A program made the position numbers and the translations under genes. A stretch of DNA of 64,000 bases from Rhizobiaceae bacterium (lineage in GTDB: Bacteria; Pseudomonadota; Alphaproteobacteria; Rhizobiales; Rhizobiaceae): the NCBI GenBank assembly GCA_029233925.1, contig JARGOX010000010.1, positions 156,848 to 220,847 on the forward strand, read 5' to 3'. Shown here in pieces: positions 44,606 to 53,458 of this stretch. The notes under the pieces were generated by a model, which saw only the letters and a list, made by a program, of their open reading frames with translations, did not search any database and was not told the DNA's origin. Numbering within the stretch: the first letter of the stretch is position 1; the number at the start of each line of letters is the position of its first letter.

Positions 44606-46702
44606 CTATGGCTGTGCTGAGGTCCTGATCTGGCCGGATACCCGTTCGATCACATCCGACCACTCGCCCACCGAAGTCTGACGGTAGAGCTTTGCTGTGG
44701 GATACCATGGGCTGTCGACTCTCTCCAGCATCCAGCGCCAGTCACATCCATATTTGAGCAGTATCAGTGTCTTTCGACCAAGGGCGCCTGCCAGATGTGC
44801 GACCGCTGTATCGATTGTGATGATCGTATCGAGGTTGCTCAGTAGGCCGGCACTCTCATCGAAGGTCTTGATCTCGGTTCCGAGTGAGGGAATGGAATAC
44901 TTCCCGAGCATTTGTGCTTCCTGCTCGTTGGGATCCATTTGCAGGGACACCAGTTGCGAATGGAATTCCTCAAACAAAGGCGCAAGCCGGTCAATAGGAA
45001 TGGAACGGCCGGGCGGTTTCAGGTTGCCACGCCACGTGATGCCGATGCGCCTTTTTCCCCTCCCGGGATGCTCTTTCCATTTGCTGGCGGCCTGCGGCGA
45101 TGCCTTGAGATACGGCGTCCGGTTGGGAATTGTTTCGACAGAATAGGTTCGCAGTTTGAGCGGCAGGCTCGTATAGGGTGTGCGTGCATCCAACCCTTCC
45201 GGACATTCTTTTAAACCGCAGGTCTTCAGCTCCGGAAAACTTGCCTTGAATAGGTCGATCATGGAATCGGCCACTTGCCAGTGGCAATCACAAACATCTT
45301 CCAGTGCGGGGGCATAGCGCAGCATTTGAAGCACATCGCCAAAGCGCTGTTCCCATTGAACCAGCAGTTTTTTGCCATCCGGCGCGTTGGCCCCCAAAAG
45401 GGGAAGACCGAAGTCGGCAAGGGGTGTGCCGACGGAGATGTGCAAACGGTTCTCATAGGCCTTCCATGCATCCTGCGAAGGACCGAATGCCAGCATGGAA
45501 TTGGATTTGTTCCACAGGGCCTCGGGATAATCCGGTTGTATTTCCATTGCCATATCCATGACGGCCATGGCTTCCTTGTGCCTTGCCAGTTCCTGCAAGG
45601 CGCCGGCCATGTTGATCCGGGCATCATTGTAATCGGGGAATTCATCAACGGCTTGCTGAAAAACCTTTACGGCCTCGCCGTAGCTGCGCATTCCATGCAG
45701 GGCATTTCCTTTCGAAAGAAAGCCTTCCTTCCTTTCAGGCGCCAGCAGCATCATGGCGTCGAAATGCCGCACAGCTTCGGCAAAGCGGTCCATTTTCATG
45801 AGTGCAAGCCCATAGTTGTGATAAATGTCGGGCATGCTCGGATCAATTGCAAAGGCCATTTCAAGCGCTGTCAGGCTCTGCTGCATTTCGTCAAGCTTGA
45901 AGTGTGATACGCCTTTGTTGAGCCAGGCATACAAATGGCGCCGCTCAAGTCTGGTTGCTGTGTCGAAGTCCTTTATCGCTTCCCGATCGCGGTTCATGAC
46001 CTGAAAGGATGCGCCGCGATTGTTCAGCGCCTCTACATGGCGCGGATTGATCTTCAGCGTCATGGTAAAAGCCTGAACCGCCTTGTTCAGATTTCCCATG
46101 GATTTGTGAATGTTTCCAAGGTTGAAGAGTGCTGTGAAATCGGCTTTGTCAAGGGAAAGAGCTTTGGTAAAGGCGGCGATGGCTTGATCTGTCCGCTTCA
46201 TCCCAAGCAATGTCTCCCCCATTTGGGTATGGGTCGCGGCATTGTCGGGTTGCAGCTTCAATGCAGTCTCAAGCGTGTTGACTGCTGCTTGTATCTGTCC
46301 GGTTGCGCGCAGCGAACCGGCAAGTGTCAGCAGCGCCGGAATGTTCTGCGGGTTAAGTTCGAGGCAGGATTTGGCGCTCATGATGGCATTGTCGGGCCGT
46401 GCCGAAAGGAGCTCGATTTCCGCCTGCGCCTGCAGGTGCTCCGAAGTGTTGCGCGGCATCGCGCAGTAGCGGGCGAGAACCCGCAGCAGGCGGACCTGGT
46501 TTGCTGTCAGCGAAAGCGCGCTTGCCAGCCGTGCGGTCGACTGGGCATTGTCCAGTATGGCACCCAGATTTGATCGGCCAAAAATGCGTACTGCGTCATT
46601 CAGTTTACCGCTGCCAACCATGTCAAGAATATCGGGCGTAACGGCATGGGCATTGCTCTGCGCAGCGTTCGCGGCGGTCTTGACGTTCGATTTGGTTGCC
46701 AT
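44606..46702 (-). CDS. Second TPR protein with C-terminal GT9-like glycosyltransferase domain
   Basis: A 698-residue cytoplasmic protein. After a 100-residue leader there are about nine to ten TPR units (for example NIPALLTLAGSLRATGQIQA, HVEALNNRGASFQVMNRDRE, PDIYHNYGLALMKMDRFAEA). The C-terminal domain has LLVQWEQRFGDVLQML, RIGITWRGNLKPPGRS, IITIDTAVAHLAGALGRKTL and DWRWMLERVDSPWYPTAKLY, parallel to the protein at 36246-38138. ATG 46702 is used; an earlier ATG (46726) is possible. It is on the opposite strand and convergent with the diiron-type gene. Probably a glycosyltransferase, possibly for proteins, using a nucleotide sugar such as ADP-heptose (inference). Confidence 0.8.
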   Translation of the reverse strand: MATKSNVKTAANAAQSNAHAVTPDILDMVGSGKLNDAVRIFGRSNLGAILDNAQSTARLASALSLTANQVRLLRVLARYCAMPRNTSEHLQAQAEIELLSARPDNAIMSAKSCLELNPQNIPALLTLAGSLRATGQIQAAVNTLETALKLQPDNAATHTQMGETLLGMKRTDQAIAAFTKALSLDKADFTALFNLGNIHKSMGNLNKAVQAFTMTLKINPRHVEALNNRGASFQVMNRDREAIKDFDTATRLERRHLYAWLNKGVSHFKLDEMQQSLTALEMAFAIDPSMPDIYHNYGLALMKMDRFAEAVRHFDAMMLLAPERKEGFLSKGNALHGMRSYGEAVKVFQQAVDEFPDYNDARINMAGALQELARHKEAMAVMDMAMEIQPDYPEALWNKSNSMLAFGPSQDAWKAYENRLHISVGTPLADFGLPLLGANAPDGKKLLVQWEQRFGDVLQMLRYAPALEDVCDCHWQVADSMIDLFKASFPELKTCGLKECPEGLDARTPYTSLPLKLRTYSVETIPNRTPYLKASPQAASKWKEHPGRGKRRIGITWRGNLKPPGRSIPIDRLAPLFEEFHSQLVSLQMDPNEQEAQMLGKYSIPSLGTEIKTFDESAGLLSNLDTIITIDTAVAHLAGALGRKTLILLKYGCDWRWMLERVDSPWYPTAKLYRQTSVGEWSDVIERVSGQIRTSAQP

Positions 46703-46932
46703 GGATAGTGCCTTAGAATCTCGCATCCCTGAATGTAATGATTTGACCTGAGCGATGCTGGTAGGCAGGTGCGCTGTTTCCCGGCGCTGTCACGCACACC
46801 TTGAGGCGGGTCGCTGCCCGGACGGGCGGCTGCTCGTCAATGCACCCTCGCGCCTCAATCAAGCGCTCAACAGGTTTTCCCCGGGCTACCCGCGCCGAGA
46901 CCAGCGTCAGCATCCGGGGCATGAACCAGCCA

Positions 46933-47082
46933 TCAGAAGATAGCGTAGATCAGCGGTGCGACCGCCGAGCCCTGACCCAGGATCAATAGTCCGCTGAGCA
47001 GCACCATGATCACCACGACAGGCAACATCCAGAGTTTCTTGTTCTCAACCATGAAGGAAAAGAGCTCGCGCAAAACGTTCAT
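46933..47082 (-). CDS. DUF5989 family small membrane protein, 49 residues
   Basis: A gene of only 50 codons. The translation begins MNVLRELFSFMVENKKLWML, then one long membrane helix and the end ILGQGSAVAPLIYAIF. LREL-F-F-x-x-x-KK-x-W-x-LP and QGSAVAPxIY are the DUF5989 hallmarks. GGAG lies five bases upstream of the ATG. DUF5989 genes usually sit directly beside a carbamoyltransferase and an SxtJ membrane protein; here those are at 50851-53054, so the set is split by the sulfotransferase and GT2 genes. Role unknown; presumably a membrane partner of the carbamoylation apparatus. Confidence 0.9.
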   Translation of the reverse strand: MNVLRELFSFMVENKKLWMLPVVVIMVLLSGLLILGQGSAVAPLIYAIF

Positions 47083-47293
47083 CAGATCTCCACAAAAATT
47101 CTGTCACCATGACCAGTATCATGACGGCACCTTGAATGTTCAGCCTATCCTGTAACACGATTCTTCAACACAGGATCAATTCGTTGATTGAATGATACAT
47201 TTCAGAGCTCTCCACACAAGTACAACCTCAATGTCAACAATGGGGCTATTTAATCCTTGCGGTGTTTCGGTTGAACAGGACAATGAACCATCA

Positions 47294-48256
47294 TCACAGG
47301 ACCATGCGGATGAACGCGGCACTTGTCTCGGTCAGATCTTCAAGCTTGTTTGCTGCCGATTGCCGATCCGGCGGCAATAGAGTTGATGTTCCATTGTTGC
47401 GCAATGCGCGAGCAGCTTCGGCGAACAGGGCGCGGTAATTTTCCGAGATTGCCCTTCCCGCCTGCGCTTCCGGTTTTTTGCAGTCGGAAAGATCCGAAGG
47501 CAGGCCACTGTCTGCAAGTATGCCGCTGATTTTGTTGCGATGGATTTCGCTGGCGCCGACGAGGTCCGTATCTATAATGATGTCGCTCGTGGTTACCGCC
47601 TGCACCGTTGAAGCGATCCAGAGCAGGGAATAGGCAGCAAAACAGGCCTTTTCGCTGATACCCGCCTGTTTTCCCGAATTCCATGCCGAAACCAGATGAT
47701 CAAACCCTTCTATATGGGAAAAATATCCCGGATGGCGCTTTTCTATGCAGTAAGCTGTTATCAGAACGCTTTTCTTGAAGTAGCCGTGCCGTCCAAAGGA
47801 GGCCCATTGGTCCCAGGGATTGCGAACCTGCGCGATATGCAGCCCGTCAAAATGACGCTTTATCCAGGAGGCGCGCATCTGGCTTCTGCAAAAACACAAT
47901 GCCGGCGTGCGGTGCAGACCTTTGGCTTCAAAAATCAGCCTTGATAGATAGTCTTTCAGCGGCGTATCGTCTTCGTCAGCGGTGAGGAAATATCTGTCAA
48001 AGGCAAACTTTTTGTCAAATTGCAGCCGGTCGGATGCGATCAGGTTCAGATATTCATAAAAATAGTGCTTGTCGTTTGATGGGTGCTTGTCACCCTCAAA
48101 GGCGCGTGCGGCTCTCGTTTCCAGCAAGTGCGGAGTCCATTCGGGAAGCTCCTCATTCAGCGGTTCATAATAAGCCACAAATTGACTGTCGTTTCTGAAT
48201 TTGCCCCAAAGCCAGGTGCTGCCGGATCGAAACCAGGAATGCACAAAAACGGTCAT
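47294..48256 (-). CDS. Sulfotransferase-family protein
   Basis: A 320-residue cytoplasmic enzyme. The N-terminal PAPS loop is HSWFRSGSTWLW (R10-S-G-S-T14), the 5'-phosphosulfate-binding motif of sulfotransferases, and the 3'-phosphate site corresponds to QVRNPWDQWASF. It would move sulfate from PAPS to a hydroxyl or amine of a sugar or small molecule. ATG 48256 gives the normal start; a longer frame adds 41 residues of low-complexity character. The acceptor is unknown, but in this island a surface sugar is likely. Confidence 0.82.
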   Translation of the reverse strand: MTVFVHSWFRSGSTWLWGKFRNDSQFVAYYEPLNEELPEWTPHLLETRAARAFEGDKHPSNDKHYFYEYLNLIASDRLQFDKKFAFDRYFLTADEDDTPLKDYLSRLIFEAKGLHRTPALCFCRSQMRASWIKRHFDGLHIAQVRNPWDQWASFGRHGYFKKSVLITAYCIEKRHPGYFSHIEGFDHLVSAWNSGKQAGISEKACFAAYSLLWIASTVQAVTTSDIIIDTDLVGASEIHRNKISGILADSGLPSDLSDCKKPEAQAGRAISENYRALFAEAARALRNNGTSTLLPPDRQSAANKLEDLTETSAAFIRMVL

Positions 48257-48412
48257 CGGATCATTGTCCACAGGCTGGCGCCAAAATTCGCAACTGCGCA
48301 AATGCCGACGAGAATTTAGGACCAATGACCTGCCCCTGGTTGGCGGCCACCTGTTCGGCGGGACACCGGATTTTACCAATCTGTCGTTGTTTGATCCTCA
48401 AGAACACGATGA

Positions 48413-49267
48413 TCACCGCTCTTCCCAAGTGACCTTTGTCGTCACGGTCTGCTCTATCTTGTAATTGGCGCCCGGAATTTTTCGCGAAATCACGAGCAGT
48501 TCCATCTTGGCAGAATTTGATCCTGGCTTGGCAACCGCCGCCCTCTGTGACAGCGCATAAAGCCTTTTTCTTTCTTCAAGAGGCAGGTTCTTTCCGAAAA
48601 TGCGCATCATGCTGTTTTTGGAGGTGCGATAGAGAGTGCCGACAAGAAGGCTGTTTGCAAGCGACATCTTGTGAAATCGGACCCGATCATTCATCGAATG
48701 CTCGATGGTGCTTTCGACCAGCGTTTCGGGGAGAATGATGATCTTCTGGTTTTTCATCAACAACCGATCGCAGATGTCGAGGTCGCCGCCCGCTCCCCAG
48801 CCAAGCAGAATGTCATCATAGCCTTCCAGCTCAACAAAGGTCTTGCGCGGAACGACCAGTAGCCCTTCGAGGCGGTTGGAAGCGGGTGTGAGTTCCTCCT
48901 GGGCATGGATCTCTTGCGCCAGTGCATGGGGCATTTTGCCGAAAGCTTTGGGATGAATATGATCGCCTACCCAATCGGCAAAGCCGGGTGACAGCATCAC
49001 ATCCGCATCCACGAAGGCAAGCAGGTCAGTGCTTGCTATCCTCGCACCGATGTTGCGGGCCTCCCAATTGTTGAAATCCGGCCGGTTCTCCACTTTGACG
49101 ACTTTGACGCCGGGATGGACGGAGGTTACATAGCCCGCGGCGTCTTCAGGGCAGTCATAGTCAACAACAATGACGTCGCATCGACTTTGGGCAATGAACG
49201 TCGGCAGACTCTTTTTCAGGTGAGAAAGCCTACCCTTGCAAACGGTAATGATCGAGAGTGCTGCCAT
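48413..49267 (-). CDS. Glycosyltransferase family 2
   Basis: A 284-residue GT-A enzyme. LSIITVCKGRLSHLKKSLPT opens the nucleotide-binding fold, VIVVDYDCPEDAAGY follows, and FVDADVML holds the DxD metal motif. The acceptor side has LEGYDDILLGWGAGGDLDIC, like the galactosyltransferase-type ED motif. GGAGG precedes ATG 49267. No membrane helix, so it works on a cytoplasmic or membrane-associated acceptor. It lies with the sulfotransferase on the same strand, 156 bases apart. Confidence 0.88.
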   Translation of the reverse strand: MAALSIITVCKGRLSHLKKSLPTFIAQSRCDVIVVDYDCPEDAAGYVTSVHPGVKVVKVENRPDFNNWEARNIGARIASTDLLAFVDADVMLSPGFADWVGDHIHPKAFGKMPHALAQEIHAQEELTPASNRLEGLLVVPRKTFVELEGYDDILLGWGAGGDLDICDRLLMKNQKIIILPETLVESTIEHSMNDRVRFHKMSLANSLLVGTLYRTSKNSMMRIFGKNLPLEERKRLYALSQRAAVAKPGSNSAKMELLVISRKIPGANYKIEQTVTTKVTWEER

Positions 49268-49559
49268 GTCATCCTCCGGTTCAACCGGCCGCCACCGCCT
49301 GGATGGATCGGCTTTGCGCTTCATATCGCCAGTCGGCATGACCTGATCCGGAAAGCGCCAGAATCATTTCGACCTTCGACACCTTAAAACACGGGCAACT
49401 GCAATAAATCCAGTGTCGCGCATGGTATAGCGCTGGACATTTCGCGCGCTGAACCATTTTTCATGGTTATTTTTGCTCCGGTCAAACGCAACTCCGATCC
49501 GTGTCTTGGGATAGCTGTACAATCGCCAATATCTGTTGACTAAACCAGAGCAAGAAGCC

Positions 49560-50753
49560 ATGAAAGCTGGCATGCAAAAGAATCTTTTTCTGAAAATCTG
49601 CGTGGTGGCTGTCGCAACCCTTTTCACCCTGGTGACCGCTGAATTCATTGTCCGCTATGCAACTGTCTACCCCAATACATTGGCTTCCAACCGGGTATTT
49701 GATGAGAATGTCGGTTTTCGCGCTTCACAGAAAATTCCGGAAATCGATTCGCACGGCTATCGCAATGAAGCCGGTATCGGACGCGAGTGGATTGCACTGG
49801 GTGATTCACAGACTTTCGGGAACAATGTGCGATCCGCAGAGGCATGGCCAGCCCGATTGGGCAAGGCGATTGGCAAGGACGTGTATAATCTCGGCCTTGG
49901 CGGCTATGGATTGCTTTCCTATCACGCGCTGCTGAACCTCGAACGCCATCCGGAAACAAAGGCAGCCATTGTCGCGCTTTATCCAACCAATGACTTCGAA
50001 TTGTTCTATGCTTCCGACGCCGATTGTCTGATCCTCAACAATCCCAGCGCATTCTGGCAGGAAGAGCGTGAGAGGCTCAACCTCGAATGGCCAGCCTATC
50101 CGGTGGGATGCCTGCACGATGATTATGATGATGAGAGCGGCATTTATCACCGCCTGAAACAGAATATCGCCCTGCTGGCGCTGACCCATGATGGCCTGGA
50201 AACGATTGCGGGCTTTCTTGGCCGCCAGCAGCGCAGGAAGTTCCCCAGCTGGAGCGCGCCGGGTGAAGCATTGACCTTTCCGGACGGCGTCGATCCGATC
50301 TCCCGCATTCGCATTGAGAAGCATGACCGCAGTATCGATAGGCAGGTTCCCGAAGTTGCCGCAATGTGGAAGAACCTGCGGCCACTGCTTGAATCATGGA
50401 AGGCCAAGGCGCAAGACGGGCTGGATGTCGGTGTCATGGTCATTCCTTCGCGCGAGCGTGTGATTTACGAGTATTTTGCACGCCAGAACAGCCTCGGGGA
50501 ACTCGACCCGGGTTTTGTGGAAAGCCTTGAAAAACAGGTGGCGCTGGAAGCGGAAATCCGCAGCATTCTCGAACAGGTGCAATTGCCCTTCGTTTTTGCG
50601 CTTGAGGATACACACAGAGCCCATCTGTACGGGCGCCAGCGCAATATTCTCACCTACCCGCGCCGCAATGACGGACACCCGCTGTCTCTTGGATATGCAG
50701 CCTATGCCTCGGCAGCCAGGCGACTGGTTGACAAAATGGGGCTTCTTCAATGA
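49560..50753 (+). CDS. Second membrane-anchored SGNH-hydrolase-like protein
   Basis: A 397-residue protein with an N-terminal anchor helix (about 7-27, FLKICVVAVATLFTLVTAEF) and a periplasmic SGNH domain: IALGDSQTFGNNV supplies the serine, NLGLGGYGLLSYH and ALYPTNDF the oxyanion Gly/Asn, and DGHPLSLGYAAYA the Asp/His. ATG 49560 is preferred; it lies 97 bases upstream of the carbamoyltransferase gene on the same strand, consistent with one transcript. It differs clearly from the protein at 41057-42187. Likely an esterase or acyltransferase on a surface polymer. Confidence 0.83.
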   Translation: MKAGMQKNLFLKICVVAVATLFTLVTAEFIVRYATVYPNTLASNRVFDENVGFRASQKIPEIDSHGYRNEAGIGREWIALGDSQTFGNNVRSAEAWPARLGKAIGKDVYNLGLGGYGLLSYHALLNLERHPETKAAIVALYPTNDFELFYASDADCLILNNPSAFWQEERERLNLEWPAYPVGCLHDDYDDESGIYHRLKQNIALLALTHDGLETIAGFLGRQQRRKFPSWSAPGEALTFPDGVDPISRIRIEKHDRSIDRQVPEVAAMWKNLRPLLESWKAKAQDGLDVGVMVIPSRERVIYEYFARQNSLGELDPGFVESLEKQVALEAEIRSILEQVQLPFVFALEDTHRAHLYGRQRNILTYPRRNDGHPLSLGYAAYASAARRLVDKMGLLQ

Positions 50754-50850
50754 AGGGCGGCGACATTCGGCTGATGGTTGATGCTGATCCATTGGAAGGC
50801 ATGGCTCTGAACATTGCCTCATCCCTACGGTGGTGTGAAGGAGTTTCGCC

Positions 50851-52680
50851 ATGTCTGACACGATAATACTTGGCATTTCGGCATATTTTCATGACAGTGC
50901 CGCTGCAGTGCTGCGCAACGGCGAGATCGTGGCGGCAGCCTCTGAGGAGAGATTCTCTCGCGAAAAGGGAGACAGTGCATTTCCCGCCCAGGCGGTGGCC
51001 TACTGTCTGGATGAAGCCGGTGTCGCCATGGGCGATGTCACTGCAGTAGGGTTCTATGACAAACCCATTTTGAAGTTTGATCGTATCCTCAGCACTTACA
51101 TGTCGATTGCTCCGAAGGGCTTTACCCAGTTCCGCAAATCCGGTCCGATCTGGATGGCCGAAAAACTGTGGATTGAAAATCAGCTTCGCCGACAACTGGG
51201 CACCTACAAGGGACTATTGCTGTTTGCCGAGCACCATGAATCCCATGCCGCCAGCGCCTTTTTCCCTTCACCCTTTGAAGAGGCTGCGATCCTGACGGTG
51301 GATGGGGTGGGAGAATGGGCAACATCCTCTCAGGGCATTGGCCGTGGTTCCGAAATTGAAATCGTCAAGGAAATGCTCTGGCCCGATTCCCTTGGCCTGC
51401 TTTACTCTGCCTTTACCTATTACACCGGCTTCAAGGTCAATTCCGGCGAATACAAGGTGATGGGCCTGGCGCCCTATGGCGAACCCCGCTTCGTGCAGAC
51501 GATCTATGATCATCTGGTTGACCTGAAAGCAGACGGTTCCTTTGTGCTCAATCAGGATTATTTTGATTATCTGGGTGGCCTGACAATGACCAATGAGCGC
51601 TTCGATCAGCTCTTTGGCGCCCCTCCGCGTGTGCCTGAGTCACCGCTGACCCAGCGAGACATGGATCTTGCCCGCTCGGTGCAGGACGTGAGCGAGGAAA
51701 TAATGCTGCGCATGGTGCGCAATCTTCATGACGAGACGGGACAGAAAAACCTTTGTCTTGCCGGCGGTGTTGCCCTCAATTGTGTCGCCAATGGACGCAT
51801 TTTGCGCGAGGGACCGTTCGAAAACATCTGGGTTCAACCGGCATCTGGCGATGCTGGCGGCTCGCTTGGTGTTGCCCAGTTGATCTGGCACAGGCACTAC
51901 AAGGGTGAACGTCAAGCTGACGGGCGCAACGATTCCATGAAAGGGGCGTATCTCGGGCCGTCCTTCGGCGATGAAGAGGTTGAGGCCTATCTCAAACGCG
52001 TCGGCGCCCATTATCAGCGGATGGAGCGGGACGATCTACTGGCGGAAACCGCAAAAATCCTTGCCAATGAGCAGGTCGTGGGCTGGTTCAACGGACGCAT
52101 GGAGTTCGGGCCGCGTGCTTTGGGCGCCCGGTCGATCCTGGGTGATCCGCGCAGCCCCTCGATGCAGGCCCAGATGAACCTCAAAATCAAGTTTCGTGAG
52201 GGTTTTCGGCCCTTTGCTCCCAGTGTTTTGCGTGAGAAGGTGTCAGACTATTTCGATCTGGATGTGGATTCGCCCTATATGCTCATTGTTGCACCAGTGA
52301 AAGAAGAGCGCCGTGTGGCAAAAGCCGCCGACAATTCTGAGCTTTGGGGTATCGATCAGCTCAATGTCGTGCGCTCGGATATTCCCGCCGTTACCCATGT
52401 CGATTACTCGGCCCGTGTGCAGACGGTCACCCGCGATGCAAATCCCGATTATCATGATCTGCTTGTTGCATTTGAAAAACGCACGGGATGCGCAGTTCTC
52501 GTCAACACATCATTCAATGTGCGCGGTGAGCCGGTCGTGTGCAGTCCCAGGGATGCCTATGCCTGTTTCATGCGCACAAACATTGATACCCTGGTAATCG
52601 GCCCTTTCATGCTCCACAAGGACGATCAGGTTTCATTTGTCGACAGCGAGGATTGGCCATGGCAACACCAGACAGACTAG
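50851..52680 (+). CDS. O-carbamoyltransferase (NodU/CmcH/TobZ, SxtN-like)
   Basis: A 609-residue enzyme of full family length. The N-terminal Kae1-like domain has LGISAYFHDSAAAV, EERFSREKGD, the metal site HHESH (128-132) and D151 in TVDGVGEW, then NSGEYKVMGLAPYG and LCLAGGVALNCVANG. The C-terminal YrdC-like part has MEFGPRALGARSIL, FREGFRPFAPSVL and FNVRGEPVVCSP. It makes carbamoyl-adenylate from carbamoyl phosphate and ATP and carbamoylates a hydroxyl, often on a sugar. GGAG precedes the ATG. It overlaps the SxtJ gene by 22 bases. Confidence 0.95.
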   Translation: MSDTIILGISAYFHDSAAAVLRNGEIVAAASEERFSREKGDSAFPAQAVAYCLDEAGVAMGDVTAVGFYDKPILKFDRILSTYMSIAPKGFTQFRKSGPIWMAEKLWIENQLRRQLGTYKGLLLFAEHHESHAASAFFPSPFEEAAILTVDGVGEWATSSQGIGRGSEIEIVKEMLWPDSLGLLYSAFTYYTGFKVNSGEYKVMGLAPYGEPRFVQTIYDHLVDLKADGSFVLNQDYFDYLGGLTMTNERFDQLFGAPPRVPESPLTQRDMDLARSVQDVSEEIMLRMVRNLHDETGQKNLCLAGGVALNCVANGRILREGPFENIWVQPASGDAGGSLGVAQLIWHRHYKGERQADGRNDSMKGAYLGPSFGDEEVEAYLKRVGAHYQRMERDDLLAETAKILANEQVVGWFNGRMEFGPRALGARSILGDPRSPSMQAQMNLKIKFREGFRPFAPSVLREKVSDYFDLDVDSPYMLIVAPVKEERRVAKAADNSELWGIDQLNVVRSDIPAVTHVDYSARVQTVTRDANPDYHDLLVAFEKRTGCAVLVNTSFNVRGEPVVCSPRDAYACFMRTNIDTLVIGPFMLHKDDQVSFVDSEDWPWQHQTD

Positions 52681-53054
52681 CCGTCAAGCAGGGGCGCAAA
52701 TTTGCCTTTACCCTGGGGATTGCCCTGCTCGTTCTGGCCGGGCTGTCCTTTTGGCGTGGCCACGATATTGTGCCCTGGTTGCTGGCGGCGCCGGGCGGGC
52801 TTCTGTTGCTGGCTGGTTCCTTGATCCCTGGAAGACTTGGCCCATTGGAGCGCCAATGGATGGCTTTTGGTCACCTGCTGTCGCGGTTCATGTCTCCCAT
52901 CATGCTGGGCGTCGTCTATTTCGGTGTCCTGACACCCGTCGGCATGCTCATGCGTCTGTTCGGCAAGAAACCTCTGACGGATCACCATCAGAAGGAAACG
53001 ACCTGGAAAATCCGCGAGCGCAGGCGCCAGAGTGATTTGACGCGTCAATTCTAG
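52659..53054 (+). CDS. SxtJ-family membrane protein
   Basis: A 131-residue protein with three to four membrane segments (about 16-33, 38-54, 78-101). The SxtJ pattern is visible: FTLGIALLVLAGLSFWRGHD, LERQWMAFGHLLSRFMSPIM, VVYFGVLTPVGMLMRLFGKK. It is always found with SxtN-type carbamoyltransferases; function unknown. The ATG at 52659 lies inside the end of the carbamoyltransferase gene, so the two are coupled. Confidence 0.9.
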   Translation: MATPDRLAVKQGRKFAFTLGIALLVLAGLSFWRGHDIVPWLLAAPGGLLLLAGSLIPGRLGPLERQWMAFGHLLSRFMSPIMLGVVYFGVLTPVGMLMRLFGKKPLTDHHQKETTWKIRERRRQSDLTRQF

Positions 53055-53458
53055 ATACCAGTTCTGGTTGAATTCCAAAATATACTGCAGCATACCGGGC
53101 AGAACATGGCTGAATATCAAATAGAGCTATAATGGCAGTAATCAGGGAGACCTGTTGCTCTATGAAAAGAAAAAAAAATTATAGGTGTTGCGTTATGACC
53201 ACAAAAGCGGATTTATAGACTGAGTTGAATGCTGCACTTTAATAATATTGTCCTTCCCAGTAGACAGAATTTGATCTTCCGTGTAGTCACGAAAGTGATG
53301 AGAATCATTGTTTGAACCGTACTGATATGCCATCGCGATTTGAAACCCTTTGTTTACACCGTTTGGCGTTAAGATGAGCCAGTGATTCGTCTGGGACTAT
53401 GCAAGAACACTCTATGTATCCGATGGGTGCATGATGTGATGAAAAGAGGGGATAATCC
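53055..53458 (+). other. AT-rich upstream region of autotransporter 1
   Basis: About 400 bases with no gene, clearly more AT-rich than the surroundings, as expected for a regulated promoter. There is an A-tract near 53165-53180. I could not identify an operator. A ribosome-binding site (GAGGGG) lies just before the ATG at 53459. Confidence 0.5.

Noticed and set aside
46713..46922. Possible 69-residue minus-strand gene between DUF5989 and the TPR gene
   Set aside because: Position would fit an operon, but there is no good ribosome-binding site and no recognisable family or helix pattern.
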